Shown here piece after piece: positions 43,601-54,136 of a stretch of DNA of 64,000 bases. The stretch's first letter is position 1. Each line of letters starts with the position of its first letter. The stretch is from the NCBI GenBank assembly GCA_012064385.1, contig QRDG01000961.1:295724-359723 (forward strand), read 5' to 3'. A program made the position numbers and the translations under genes. This stretch comes from Puccinellia tenuiflora (taxonomy: Eukaryota > Streptophyta > Magnoliopsida > Poales > Poaceae). The notes beneath the pieces were generated by a model, which searched no databases, was not told the DNA's origin, and saw only the letters and a program-made list of their open reading frames with translations.

Positions 43601-44768
43601 CAGTGGTTTGATCTGTGGCAGGGATCTCTTCTTCAGCTTCAGCCTCAGCCTCAGCTTTATCCTTAGTACCAGCTCCAGAGGCCGGCTCCCAGAAGGAGTC
43701 GGTGAGCTGCAACATAGTAGACAAAAGTGAATTAGTAAGTAGTACAAGTGATGTCAAGACAGAAATGAAGTAGAGAGTGATGCTTACAGCAGGAGCTGGG
43801 TTGGTTGAGCAGAAGGGCTGGAGCCCGAAGTGAGCTTGATCCTTCACCGGTTTCCCAGTCAACTTTTTGATAAGTCGACCAAGTTCGGGTCCATCAGACA
43901 GTTGCTCCGTAACTCGGAGGTCATCGCCAGCACATCTGGTATATGAGCAGATCAGCCGGGTCCTAGGACTCAAATGCTGGATTCTCCAAGTCGTCCAACA
44001 GCGGACCAGATCCATATTCTCTAAGTTATGGGACAAGAGGGCCCGGATGCGAGTAATTAGAGACTCGACTCTAGGCCGGGCGGCCTCTGGGCACCTAGCT
44101 TTCATCAGAGGAGTCGCCCGAAGGCGTTCCTCAGAGAACAAGGGAAGCTTGGGTTCATTTGCAGGGGAGGTATCCTTGCAATAGAAAAAGGTTTTTTGCC
44201 AATCCTTGATGCGATTGGGAAAGATTGGTTTTGGGAAGACAGAATTGAGGCACCGTTGAAGAGCGACGGCGCCACATTGGAGAAGAGGGCCCCCAGAGGT
44301 CTCGGGCTGAGGGTTGCAGTAGAAGAGTTCAAGCCAGAGATTGATGTCGGGTTTAATCTGGAGGTAATCCTCACAGAGAACGACGAAATTGGAAAGAGTT
44401 AGAATGGAGTTAGGAGCCAGATCGTGAATCCGCAGCTCGTAAAGTTCGAGGAGCTGGCGGAAGAAAAGATCGCCGGGGGGAGAAAATCCGCGGAACAGGT
44501 GCTCCACGAAGACAACTACTTCACCCTTAGCGGGAGAGGGAACAACCTCATCCCCAGGGGCCCGAGCTTGAGCGCTAGAGGGAATCAAACCTGAGAGCCT
44601 ATGGGTCTTCAATTGCTCCGCCGAGACCACAGATCCACCCCAATCGGCGGAGATCGATCGCTTGGAGGAAGATTTGGCGGCGGCGGCGGCTGCGGCGGCG
44701 ATGTCCACCGTCCTGCTCGATGAGGATACCTTGGCCTTGGATGTGGTCCTTGTGCGCTTGGGAGCCAT
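40643..44768 (-). CDS. Element B antisense gene (putative gypsy-type transposon domain), multi-exon
   Basis: This gene lies opposite to gag-pol between pol and the 3' LTR. Exon 1, 44768-43788: ATG, basic Ala-rich N-terminus, then the Transposase_28-like (PF04195-type) domain, e.g. LRIHDLAPNSILTLSNFVVL and DWQKTFFYCKDTSP. Exon 2, 43706-43042: acidic repeats of ESSQEAP type, then a basic KRKLRS segment. Exon 3, 42945-42501: Thr/Ser/Pro-rich. Exon 4, about 41854-41596: coiled coil (LEKDLKTLAAQLEQVKKELA). Exon 5, 41508-40643: SEMLDYCHGLQEGARSVVK, ending in SPAKKDSS repeats. Introns 1, 2 and 4 have GT...AG borders in frame; the exon 3/4 junction I could not phase cleanly. The function of such antisense Tat-lineage ORFs is unknown. 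B's gene looks intact, A's is broken. Confidence 0.72.
41942..42449 (+). repeat. Array of polypurine-tract-like cassettes in antisense intron 3
   Basis: Six copies of (G)CTTGGGGGCTAC, one with a substitution, near 41942, 42046, 42145, 42245, 42339 and 42436, spaced about 95-105 bp. Several are preceded by AGCTCCAAGTCGCCACnAGTT-type text. The core matches the real tract TCGGGGGCTAC that precedes the 3' LTR. A shorter array is in element A (46121, 46248, 46339, 46431). Confidence 0.8.
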
Positions 44769-44874
44769 GGCGTGCGGGCGGTGCGTGCTGGGCGCGGGAA
44801 GAGATGGGCGCGAAGAGAGGAAGGAGAGGTTTTGAGCTGAAGGGGCAAGTGAGGTTTAAGACCTAACCCTTCGC

Positions 44875-44885
44875 GATTTATAAAG
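44875..44885 (-). promoter_or_regulatory. TATA box of the antisense gene in element B
   Basis: The minus strand reads CCCCCCTTTATAAATCGCG about 110 bp upstream of the antisense ATG. Element A has a weaker counterpart (CCCTTTATTTAAGTG, 48711-48722). This argues for independent antisense transcription rather than a chance ORF. Confidence 0.6.
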
Positions 44886-45321
44886 GGGGGTAAAACCCTA
44901 GAAAGTTACAGAGTGGGTCCACAGTTAACTGTGGATAACGTTTCAGTAAAAACGTTTCAGTGGCTAACAGACAGATAAGAAATTATAATAGAGAAAGGTC
45001 AAAGCCACAGATGTGGAAGGAGCCGGCTTGTCTCAGAATGACGAGTCCTGTGGCAGTGAAAGTCAAATTGTCTAGTCCTTGTTCGCAAGAGTCACAACAG
45101 ACCCGGCCAGCATGTGCAAGGGCAAGGGTGATGACTTGAGCAAGGGCTAAGGATAGACTCATCTTTTATATTTATTATGTTTTTATGCAGGAATTCACCT
45201 TGGAGCTAGCAGCAAGCGACTTTGGAGCCTTTGGCTCAAGTGGAAGGAGTCGACCCAGGGAGTCGAACCAACAAGTCAGAGGAAGCCGCCAAGCTGCGCC
45301 CAAGATAAATTCGGGGGCTAC

Positions 45322-45901
45322 TGATGGGGGGATACTTTATAGGTAGGCCCATGGACCCGGAAAGTAGACCCGCCAAGACCAAGAAGGCCAATGCCGAGTC
45401 ACAAGACAAGTCGCATGGGCTGGGCTGGAGACAAGCCGGCCAAGGCCCGTGTGGAGAAAGAGGCCCGTCCGAAGATGGAGTCCAAGTACAACCCGGAGTT
45501 CCAGTTTGGAAGGACAAAGCCTAGAGTAGGACTCCGTGTATGAGTAGGACCCGATACAGATTGTAAGTCCAGGAACCCGCCACCTTTATAAGGGGGGTCC
45601 TGGACCTTAGATCGAGAAGCTTCGACCAGTAGAGACAAGCATCAATCAGTAGAGAGAAACCCTAGCCACCAGAGAGAAGTCGCCGGCTCCTAAGTTGTGG
45701 GAGCCGGGTCCTTGTAATCGAGATACAATCAAGAGCAATAACAAAGAAGCAGGAAGTAGGTCTTTACCTCTAATCAGAGGGGCCGAACCTGGGTAAATCC
45801 TTGTTCCTTGGCGAGATTAACCGTTCCAGCGTACTTCAGTCATCAATGGCCCCGAAACTCATCTTCCCTGAGGAAGAACTTGCCGTGACAACACCACGAC
45901 A
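45322..45901 (+). repeat. 3' LTR of element B
   Basis: Same length and ends as the 5' LTR (with ACACCACGACA instead of ACCCCACGACA). It is followed by the CTTTC duplication and by element A sequence. Confidence 0.93.
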
Positions 45902-48609
45902 CTTTCCTTTCATCTTCCAGCTCAGCACAGACTTTTTTCAAGTCATTCTCAAGCTGGAGAGCATGGTTCTTCTCAGTTTCAGCAGATTTTGCGGAAGCAG
46001 CCACCTTTTTCTCAAGTTTTCGCATATCTCTCTGCATACGAGAGACAGTGGCTTGTAACAACAACACAAAGAGTTACGTGTTAGAGGTAGCTCCAAGTCG
46101 TCAAAGAGGTACAACTTGACGCTTGGGGGCTACAGGGAGTTCTTTTCTTTAAGGAGTGTAAGACAAATTTTCTAGTTAAAGGTTTTTCAATGAAAGTAGA
46201 GGAAATTGGCCCATGAGTCCCAAGATGTTGTGAACAAACAACTCAGAACTTGGGGGCTACAAGGGTTCAAAATTCAGTTTTCAACAGTAAAGTACAGTGC
46301 AGATGGTAGCTCCGAGTTGTTGCAGGCTAACAACCCGGCGCTTGGGGGCTACTCATGGATCAATTTTAAAATCAAAGACAGAGGTTTCAGAGTCTATTAA
46401 GCTCCGAGTTGTCGCAGGCTAACAACCCGGCGCTTGGGGGCTACTGGTATGGTAAGAGGTAATAATTTGTACAAGAAAAGGTGAAGAACTTACAGTATGG
46501 ACCATCTTCAAAGCCATCAAGCTGGCCAGCTCCTCGCCCTTCACCCTGGTGGACTCTTCATTCCACTTGAAGGCCTCATCCCATGCATCCATGAAGGACT
46601 TGTTCTCCCCAATATGGAGTCGGCTATAATCAATAACAAGGCCGGAGGCAGGATCTGCAGGTCCCTTGTGAGATTCTGGGAGAGGTACCTGGGAAGTACT
46701 CGTCATAGCGTGTACAGTTTGGGCCACAGGTTGTGGCTTTGTGGCAGGAGAAGATTGGGTCCGAGTTGTCAACTCGGCTTGAGGAGCCAGTGGTGGCATA
46801 GTAGCAATAGTGACCCCAGTGGAAGCAGCCACTGAAGGAGTCGTCTTCGTGCTAGTTGAAGTTGACAGTGGGGTTTCAGCTTCGTGTGCCGATGTGACGT
46901 CGGTTGCAGTAGAAAGTTTTGCAACTTTAGTTGAAGGCCGAGCCCTAAAAAGAAGTACCAGATAAGTCAAATTCACAGAAAGATGCATGCAAAGGAAATA
47001 CAAACAAGTCGGAATAATATAAGTGAAGAAGTTGATTTACCCAGTATTGGTCTCCAAGTCCAAGGAGGCATTGGAGTCAGAAGATGGCATGGCCCTGGAG
47101 TCATACGAGTCCACGGCCGAGGAAGGAGAAGCAGTGGGCGACTTGCGCTTCCGAGTGGTGGGAATCACAAGTGGAGCATCAGCTGGACCACTACTCCTCA
47201 GCTTCCTTGCCCTGGCGGCTAGTACGCCCTGTGATTGTTTGTGATCTTTAGTAAGAGCAGCTTGAGTTGGAGAAAGACGTGAGAGGCGCACCTTTGGGAC
47301 TATAGTTTGCTCCTTCCTCTTCAAAGTCTTACGAGGAGTCGGGGCCGGGTCCTTATCACTAGACGACTCGCCAGAGGAAGTCATCACAGCAGTTGGTGGG
47401 TTCCCAGCGGAAGGATCCCTGGCATCATCATCAGGAGCCCCAGGAGAGGACTCCCGGATTTCTTCTTCATTGCCCTCGTCGCTTTCAGCGCTGGCACCTT
47501 GGTCATTGGGTGACCACCAGCTATCAGTAAGCTATGCACAAGTTCAGAAAGGTACAATCAGACAAAGAAGCAGTTGAAGTACAGTAAGAGTAAAGTCAAA
47601 GTATAAGTTTCGAGCAACTTACTGCTAGAGGAGGAGTCGTTATACAGAAAGGTGAAAGACCAAAGCTTTCCTGGTCCTTCACCAGCTTGCCAGTCAGTTT
47701 CTTCACCAATCGGTTGATATCAGTAGTGCTGGCTTGATTCTCCGTCATCCGGAGGTCGTCTGTCACACAACGAGTGTACTCGACAATTAGCCGAGTCCTG
47801 GGACTAAGTGGCTGGATTCTCCAAGTCGTCCAACAGAGAACCAGGTCCATTCCCCCGAGTCCATGTGCTACAAGAGCGCGGAGTCATCCCATCAAGGAGT
47901 CAACCTTTGGGCGAGCATCTTTAGAGCATTTGGCTTTCATGTTCGCATTTTTCTGGAGACTGTCAGAAGAGAAGTCGGGAAGATGGGGCTCATCCATAGG
48001 GGGCGTGTCCTTGCAATAGAAGTAAGTTTTCTGCCAGTCCTTGATATGACTCGGCAGAATAGGTTTGGGAAAGAGAGAGCCATGGCGGCGTTGTAAAGCA
48101 ACACCACCACATTTGAGAAGTGGGCCACCAGCACGCTCAGGTTGGGGATTATAGTAGAAGAGTTCAAGAAAGAAGTCCAAATCCGGCTTGATTTGAAGAT
48201 AATCTTCGCATAAAGTTACAAAATTGGAGAGATTCAAGATGGAATTGGGGGCAAGATCATGGATTCTAAGCTTGTAGAAATCAAGGACCTGACGGAAAAA
48301 GAGATTGCCGGGGGGAGTGAAGCCGCGGAAGAGATGCTCACCGAAGACGACGACCTCCCCGGCAGCCGGTGATGGTTCAGTTTCCTCGCCGGCGGCGCGC
48401 CAGGAGATGCTGGCGGAGATGAGCCCGGACTCCTCGTATCCTTTGAGGGAGTCCTGGGTCAGCAGAGATCAGCCCCAGTTGGCGGAGATTGTCCACTTCG
48501 ATGCGGGCGTAGCAGCAGCGGCGGCGGCAGCGGCGGCGGCAGCGGCAATGTCCACCACCGAGCCCAAGGTCTTCTTCCCCTTAGCAGCCTTGGAGAGCTT
48601 GGGTGCAAT
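45902..48609 (-). pseudogene. Element A antisense gene, 5' exons
   Basis: Read from about 48609 downward, the N-terminus begins with ATT where B has ATG, then an Ala-rich run, and a TGA soon after (ANWG then stop). The putative gypsy-type transposon domain (Pfam Transposase_28 type) follows with FKLRIHDLAPNS-like text and IKPDLDFFLELFYYNPQPE (48200), DWQKTYFYCKDTPP (48020) and MDLVLCWTTWRIQPLSPRTR (47850). Introns match B at about 47525-47630 and 46950-47040. A Thr/Pro-rich region (46500-46900) and a coiled coil (AASAKSAETEKNHALQLEND, 46000) complete it. It is non-functional, but the intron-exon plan is preserved. Confidence 0.7.
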
Positions 48610-49184
48610 GGTGAGAGAAAGGTGTGCGTGCGTGAGAGAAAAAGAGCACGTGCGGGGAGGAAGAAGACGAAGTGGAAGCAGAAAGGGTAAAGCGAAGATC
48701 TGGTCCCCACACTTAAATAAAGGGGATAAGTGAGCTCTAGAGAATAACGGTGCTGCCTGTTCCGCCAGATGCGCGGGAATCGCGGGATTTTAATCGTTAC
48801 AAAGATACGCGGCAAAACTGAAGCGTCCCGATGACCACGGTCAACAGATGACACATGTGGAAATGAAATAACAAAATAATTCGGAAGAGCCGACTCGTTT
48901 TTAAAAGACGAATCCCCAGTATGGATAAGTGAGAAGTTTTCCCTCCTAGCCAACTTGTAAAGGGCTATAGCAACATGACCAACCAGGGAGTGGTGGTCGA
49001 TTGTGAGGCCAGAGTAAATTAGAGGGCCGACTTATTTTCATCAAGTTTCTTTATGATTATGCAGGAATTCATCTTGGAGTCAGCAGTAGACGACTTCCGA
49101 GCTATCAACTTCAAAAAAGAAGTCGGAGAAAAAGGAGCCGTACGTATACGCCAAGACAGCGCCCAAGATAAATTCAGGGGCTAC

Positions 49185-49738
49185 TGATGGGGGGATACTT
49201 TCCAGGTAGGCCCATGGAGCCGGAAAGTGGACCCGCCAGAACCCAGGAGGCCCAAGTCGGGTTACACTTCAAGCAACATGGGCTGGACAAGGAACAAGCC
49301 GGCCGGCCCGTTACGAGTCAGCAGAAGGGAAAGGACCCGACGGAGATCGGAGTCCAAATACAACCCGGAGTACCAACTTGGAAGGTGAAGACCTAGAGTA
49401 GGACTCCGTATTCAAGTGTAACTCGGCATAAGTTGTAAGTCCAGGGACCCGGCCACCTTTATAAGGAGGGCCCTGCACCCTAGATCGATAAGCTCTCAAG
49501 GAACACCAAACCCGTAGTCGCCGACTCCCAAGTTAGAGGAGTCGAAACCCTGTAATAGAGATCAAGTCCACAGCAATAAAGAACAAGCAGGAAGTAGGTC
49601 TTTACCTGTAAACAGAGGGGCTGAACCTAGGTAAATTCCTTGTCCCTTGTCGAGATTAACAACTCCTATGTCCTAGTCACCAATGGCCCCACAACTTAGC
49701 TTCCCGGAGGAAGTACTTGCCGTAACAACCCCACGACA
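49185..49738 (+). repeat. 3' LTR of element A
   Basis: Same ends and length as the 5' LTR. It is preceded by the polypurine tract AAATTCAGGGGCTAC (49170-49184) and followed by the target duplication GAAAG. Confidence 0.92.
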
Positions 49739-50049
49739 GAAAGAGAGATCGTTATTCCTTCAACTTTGACCTTCTGAGACGTGGGTCGAAACGACGAGTC
49801 GATGTGGCGAGGTGGCGCGGCCTGGGAACCGATGGTGGGAAGTCGTTGTCCCTCGAGCCAGCAAGGGAATGGCAAATCAAAGCTTCATCCGATGTTGTTG
49901 TCTTGGACAGCAAGTTCAGCCTGAAGAGGGTCATCAATGCGTCGATTGCCGAACTTGTGAGCATAGTCTCTTGAATGTGCTCGCAAATTCATTCCTAGTC
50001 TGCTCCATGGACGTATCACCTACGTCGAGCCCATCTTCTTGTGGAGTAG
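49739..50049. other. Spacer between elements A and D
   Basis: This is the sequence into which A inserted (after GAAAG) and D inserted (at AGTAG); it continues at 57980. A 70-codon minus ORF (49752-49964) shows no recognisable domain. It may be a fragment of an older element or gene. Confidence 0.4.
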
Positions 50050-51370
50050 TGATACGTCTCAAACGTATCTGTAAATTTTTATGTACCATGCTTGTTTTAT
50101 ATCAAATGCCACATGTGTTTATTATGTTTTTATATCATTTTGGCATATTTTATTCAACTAATCTATTAACCCAGTACCCAGTGCCAGTTTCTATTTATTA
50201 TGACTGTGCATTGCAGAAAAGGTCCAAAATCCAAAGTTCTCGGAAAATTCCCAAAAAAATATAGAAATTCTATTTCGCTTGAAGAACCCGGGAGCCAGAA
50301 GGACAAGTCCGGGAGGGGCCCACAGCCTCCAGGTGATCCCTGACCGCGGTCCAGCCTAGACCGCGCCTGGGTCCCACCTAGGGGCCTCCACCACCGCCTT
50401 GCGTCGGCTCTTCGCCCATAAAGTCTCTCCTGACCTACAAATGACGGAACCCCGATCATATTCTCCAGAAACACATCTGAGCTCCGCCGGCACCAAAAAC
50501 CCTATTTCGGGGGATAGAAGTCTCTATTCCGGTACCCTGCCGGGATTGTGAATTGCCCCGGAGCCATCTTCATCACCGTTGCTGCCTCCCATGATGCGCC
50601 AAGAGTAGTCCTTCGTCGGGGCTGAGGGCTCTACTTTAGCTATGTGGTTAGCTCTCTCTCCCATGGTGTGATCTTTATGAGATCGTGAACATTGTTAGTA
50701 CCGCTGAATTCTTATGTAATGTTATGCTACTCAATTGGTTTATCAAGTATAAATTCCGGAGTTATTGTTGACAACACAAAGCCTTGGTGACAATGTGGGT
50801 GGCGTGTATGACTCTTTGGATGATAGATTATCTAGAGTGATACTTACCATGGATTATTCTTTGTGAAATTGTGGTGTTTGCTTAGTCAAACTTTGAGGTG
50901 TGCTTTTGTAGCCCTACACATAGTACTCTTGTTTTATCAAGAAGAAGTGCTTGCTTTCAGTTGTGCTAACGTGTTGGGAGAGATCCTTAGCGAAAGTATG
51001 ATCCCTAGGCCTTGTTTCCAAACATCAGAACACCGTTTCTAGTCACTTTTGTTACATGTTTACTTGCTGCCATTTTTATTACAGATTACAAATACCACTT
51101 GTTACCGTCCATATCACTTGAATTTAACTATCTCTTCGCCGAACGAGTGCACCTATTCAACTAACAATTGTATTAGGTATGTTGGGGACACAAGAGACTT
51201 CTTGTATCTTAATTGCAGGGTTGCTTGAGAGGGATAACTTTGACCTCTACCTCCCTGAGTTCGATAAATCTTGGGTTACTCACTTAAGGGAAAATTCTTG
51301 TTGTCCTACAAACCTCTGCACTTGGAGGCCCAACACTGTCTACAAGAATACAAGCGCATAGTAGACATCA
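50050..51370 (+). repeat. 5' LTR of element D
   Basis: Bounded by the AGTAG duplication and a 10-bp spacer before the primer site. TATA-like CCCATAAAGTCTC is at about 50414. Confidence 0.9.
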
Positions 51371-51380
51371 AACTCTCTTC

Positions 51381-51398
51381 TGGCGCCGGTGCCGGGGA
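51381..51398 (+). other. Primer-binding site of element D
   Basis: TGGCGCCGGTGCCGGGGA, a variant of the tRNA-Asp site TGGCGCCGTTGCCGGGGA used by Athila-type elements. Confidence 0.8.
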
Positions 51399-51511
51399 GG
51401 TGAGCGCTTGAAGGTATCTTCTTTAGATCTTGCAATTTTATCTTTTTGTTTCTTGTTTTTATTTTACTAGTTAGGCTAGCGCTAATTTTATTTTTGTTTT
51501 GTTACTTTATC

Positions 51512-53157
51512 ATGGAGCCTTCTGAATTTGAATCTACGTTTGGAGACATCCTTTTTGCTGCTCTTGAGGCAGCGAGGGGTCCTCCACCTACTAAAAGTTA
51601 TTTGCATGATGATAGCATTGTTATTACTATGAATTCTTTGAACACCACTATTGCTAATGCTAAGGAAGACTTTAAGCTCGAGGAAGCTGGTTTTGATGAA
51701 TATGATATTTTTAGCCCCCCAAGCTTTGAGGAAGAAATTTGCTTTCATAATACTATGTCTCCAATTGCTGATAATTGTAATGATGCATGTGATATTTTCA
51801 GTTCACCTACTGAAAGTATTCCTTTTTAAATTCCTATGGGAATTGTTGAAAGAGTTATGGATGATCGTTATGCAGGAGATGGATCAGTCCATCCAAGTGA
51901 TCACGTGTTGAAACTTACAGAACTTTCTGAGTTGTTTAAGGTTGCAGGTTTATCACAAGAAGAAATCATGAAGAAATTATTTCCATTGTCACTAAAAGAC
52001 AATGCAAAGGGGTGGTATGAGCTACTGGACAATTCTCAGCATTCGGATTGGAAAAAAGTTGAATCTATATTTTACTCTAAATTTTATCCTATTAATGAAA
52101 TACATCTAGATAGGAATTAAATTTATAATTTTTGACCTCATGACGTAGAAAGTATCGCTCAAGCTTGGGGAAGACTGAAAGCGTTAATGCTCAAATGTCC
52201 GAACCATGGCTTCCCCAAGGAGATAATTATTACAAATTTTTATGCAAGACTTTTAGGTAATTACAAGGATTTTCTAGATTCTTCTCCTAAGGGTTCTTTC
52301 AAAGAAGATTGAAGTTAAATGGGATCTTATTGAAAGAATTCAACACAACGCTGAAAACTAGGAAATTGATAAAGGTGAAGAGTCAGGTATAAATTACGAG
52401 TATGACAGATATTTTTAATAAGCTTAGTGCTAAGTTTGGACTTGATTCTCAAATTTGTGTTGATTTTCATACAACTTTTGCTTCTTATATTAATATTCCT
52501 AAAGAAAAGTGGGACAAATATCATGAACCTTTCAAAGATGTTTGCATAGGTAATGAAATTGTTACTAATGATTGCAATAGACATGCTCAAATTTCTGAAA
52601 ATAATATTTCTTATAAGCATGTTAATTTTTGTGGAACCCTTAGACCTTGTGAAAAGACTCATATTGAAGAAGAGAAATACTGTAAGCAACATAAACATGA
52701 AAGAAGTAGCATTTGGAATAAGAATTTAAATGATTTTGCTAAAAAAGTTTGTGACCTTTATCCTATTATTTGTGAACTTTGCAATGAAGAGGGTCACTTC
52801 AATTTCCAATGCTGGCGTTTTGATGATAGAATCGTAAGTCGCTTTTGTGATGAAATGATCACTAATAATCTTTATGATGAACTTGCTTTATTTTTGGGGT
52901 GTGAAGAGTTATCAGAAAAAACTTCTTTATTAGATATGAGTCCTTTCGGGATAAATAACACTCTGCGGGAATGCCATCTCTATTGTGTTGTGAATTGCTG
53001 CGAAAATGCTTACATAGAAAAATTAAAAAGAATGGAAATTTACCAAAGTATGAAAGGAAAAATGTTTCTTATGGTGGGCATATTTCCACTAACGAAAGGG
53101 AGAAATTTTCCCAAGTTTCCCCTATTGTTTCTAATGATAAACCAGGTTATGTGGTGA
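51512..53157 (+). pseudogene. Element D gag-like ORF, broken
   Basis: ATG at 51512 (MEPSEFESTFGDILFAALEA) reads to TAA 51827, then continues in the same frame with VMDDRYAGDGSVHPSDHVLK, LTELSELFKVAGLSQEEIM, LKDNAKGWYELLDN and FYSKFYPINEIHL, a Retrotrans_gag core. Stops at 52118 and 52133 and a frameshift near 52310 follow. The last part (52402-53157) includes a good CCHC knuckle, CELCNEEGHFNFQC, near 52770. A particle protein with nucleic-acid-binding zinc knuckle is the inferred role; this copy cannot make it whole. Confidence 0.75.
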
Positions 53158-53256
53158 AGCTTCCTTTCAAACCTCTCTCTCCTAAAGTGGCAAAGAAGAA
53201 GAAGAAGAAGAAGAAGAAGAAGAAGAAGAAACGGCGGTTTGAAAGGAAGCTTCACC
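53153..53256. repeat. (AAG)n microsatellite flanked by a 21-bp perfect inverted repeat
   Basis: GGTGAAGCTTCCTTTCAAACC (53153-53173) and its exact reverse complement (53236-53256) surround an uninterrupted AAG run (about 13 copies, 53192-53230). In the gag frame it encodes a Lys tract. ACCAGGTTATGT also occurs directly repeated at 53141 and 53274. Confidence 0.85.
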
Positions 53257-53410
53257 ATGAAAGGAGCAACACACCAGGTTATGTAATGATCATGATTGGG
53301 AAAATAACACTACTTATGATCTTGAAAATATTTTTGGCCCCAATTTTGAAAATGATGACATTAGTAATTGATATACTATTGGTACTATCCATGTTCTTTC
53401 TAATGATAAT

Positions 53411-54136
53411 ATGGAAAACTCTAAGCTTGGGGATGAGGAGTTTGAAAATCCTTTTGATATTAATAATCATATTTTTGAAACCTCTTGTGCCATTGAAAAT
53501 GATAATAACATGTTTACAAATATATATGCTTGGAAATATAACTATCTTGTGATATTAATAATCATATTTTTAAAACCTCTTGTGCCTCCAATCTTTGATA
53601 ATTATTGTGATGATAATTATGCCATAGAGAATGATTATAATCATCCTTATGGAACTTGTCATAATTATGAAGGGAATCACTTCCCTACCAAAAACCATCC
53701 TTCTAATATACAATTGGTCTATCATGTTCAAGTCCTTTATGATGATCCTACTCCCATTGTTACTAATAAGAAAGATTTTGCTAATGTGGAGAATATTAAT
53801 ACCTTTATGCATGTGGATCATGATAAGAATGCTTCAAGTGATGGTTATATTGTGGATTTTACTTATGATACTACTGAAATTTTTTATGAAATAGGGAAAC
53901 ATGGTTCTAAATATCTCAATAAAATTCGGTTCCCTCCCTTCATGTTGAAGTTTGCGAAGTTGCACTTGTTTTGCCTTCCTATGCTAGTCACTTTGTGCTT
54001 CAATGATTTATTTTCTCACAAGATTCATGTGCATAGGAAGAGGGTTAGAATTAAATGTGTTGATATTTTCTTCATGATGTTCTCTTTTATTTCAACTCTT
54101 ATTCTTCTGAGAGCATCATTAAAATCGTTTTCCTAG
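53411..54136 (+). pseudogene. Element D second ORF region, unknown function
   Basis: Open for 241 codons. An Asn/Asp/Tyr-rich first two-thirds (e.g. YAIENDYNHPYGTCHNYEGN) is followed by a hydrophobic C-terminus (KLHLFCLPMLVTLCFNDLF, then VDIFFMMFSFISTLILL), with at least one membrane-like segment. Similar tails occur in non-autonomous Athila-type elements of Triticeae as I recall them; I cannot assign a function. Whether it is separate from gag or its distal end after frameshifts is unclear. Confidence 0.45.

Larger units (their letters stand above)
30340..45901 (+). mobile_element. Element B: near-intact Tat-lineage gypsy retrotransposon
   Basis: 580-bp LTRs at 30340-30919 and 45322-45901 are flanked by a perfect CTTTC duplication (30335-30339; 45902-45906). 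It inserted into the antisense gene of element A. Internally it has gag-pro, pol (split only by element C), an antisense multi-exon gene and a polypurine tract AAATTCGGGGGCTAC at 45307-45321. About 17 substitutions by eye separate its LTRs (about 3%). Dual RNase H domains and the antisense ORF are known hallmarks of the Tat lineage. Confidence 0.93.
21733..49738 (+). mobile_element. Element A: Tat-lineage Ty3/gypsy retrotransposon, host of the nest
   Basis: LTRs of equal length (554 bp) at 21733-22286 and 49185-49738 are flanked by a perfect 5-bp duplication GAAAG (21728-21732; 49739-49743). Internal sequence is 22287-30339 plus 45902-49184, split by element B. Order: primer site, gag-pro, pol, then an antisense gene, polypurine tract and 3' LTR. 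The LTR pair shows about 20 substitutions by eye (3-4%), making A the oldest of the three nested elements. Coding regions are disrupted by many stops and at least two frameshifts. Confidence 0.92.

Noticed and set aside
48305..48733. 142-codon plus-strand ORF with an Ala run
   Set aside because: It is the complement of the Ala-rich N-terminus of element A's antisense gene; the minus strand carries the homology.
49752..49964. 70-codon minus ORF between elements A and D as a host gene
   Set aside because: Short, no domain, no visible promoter or splice partners; kept only as spacer.
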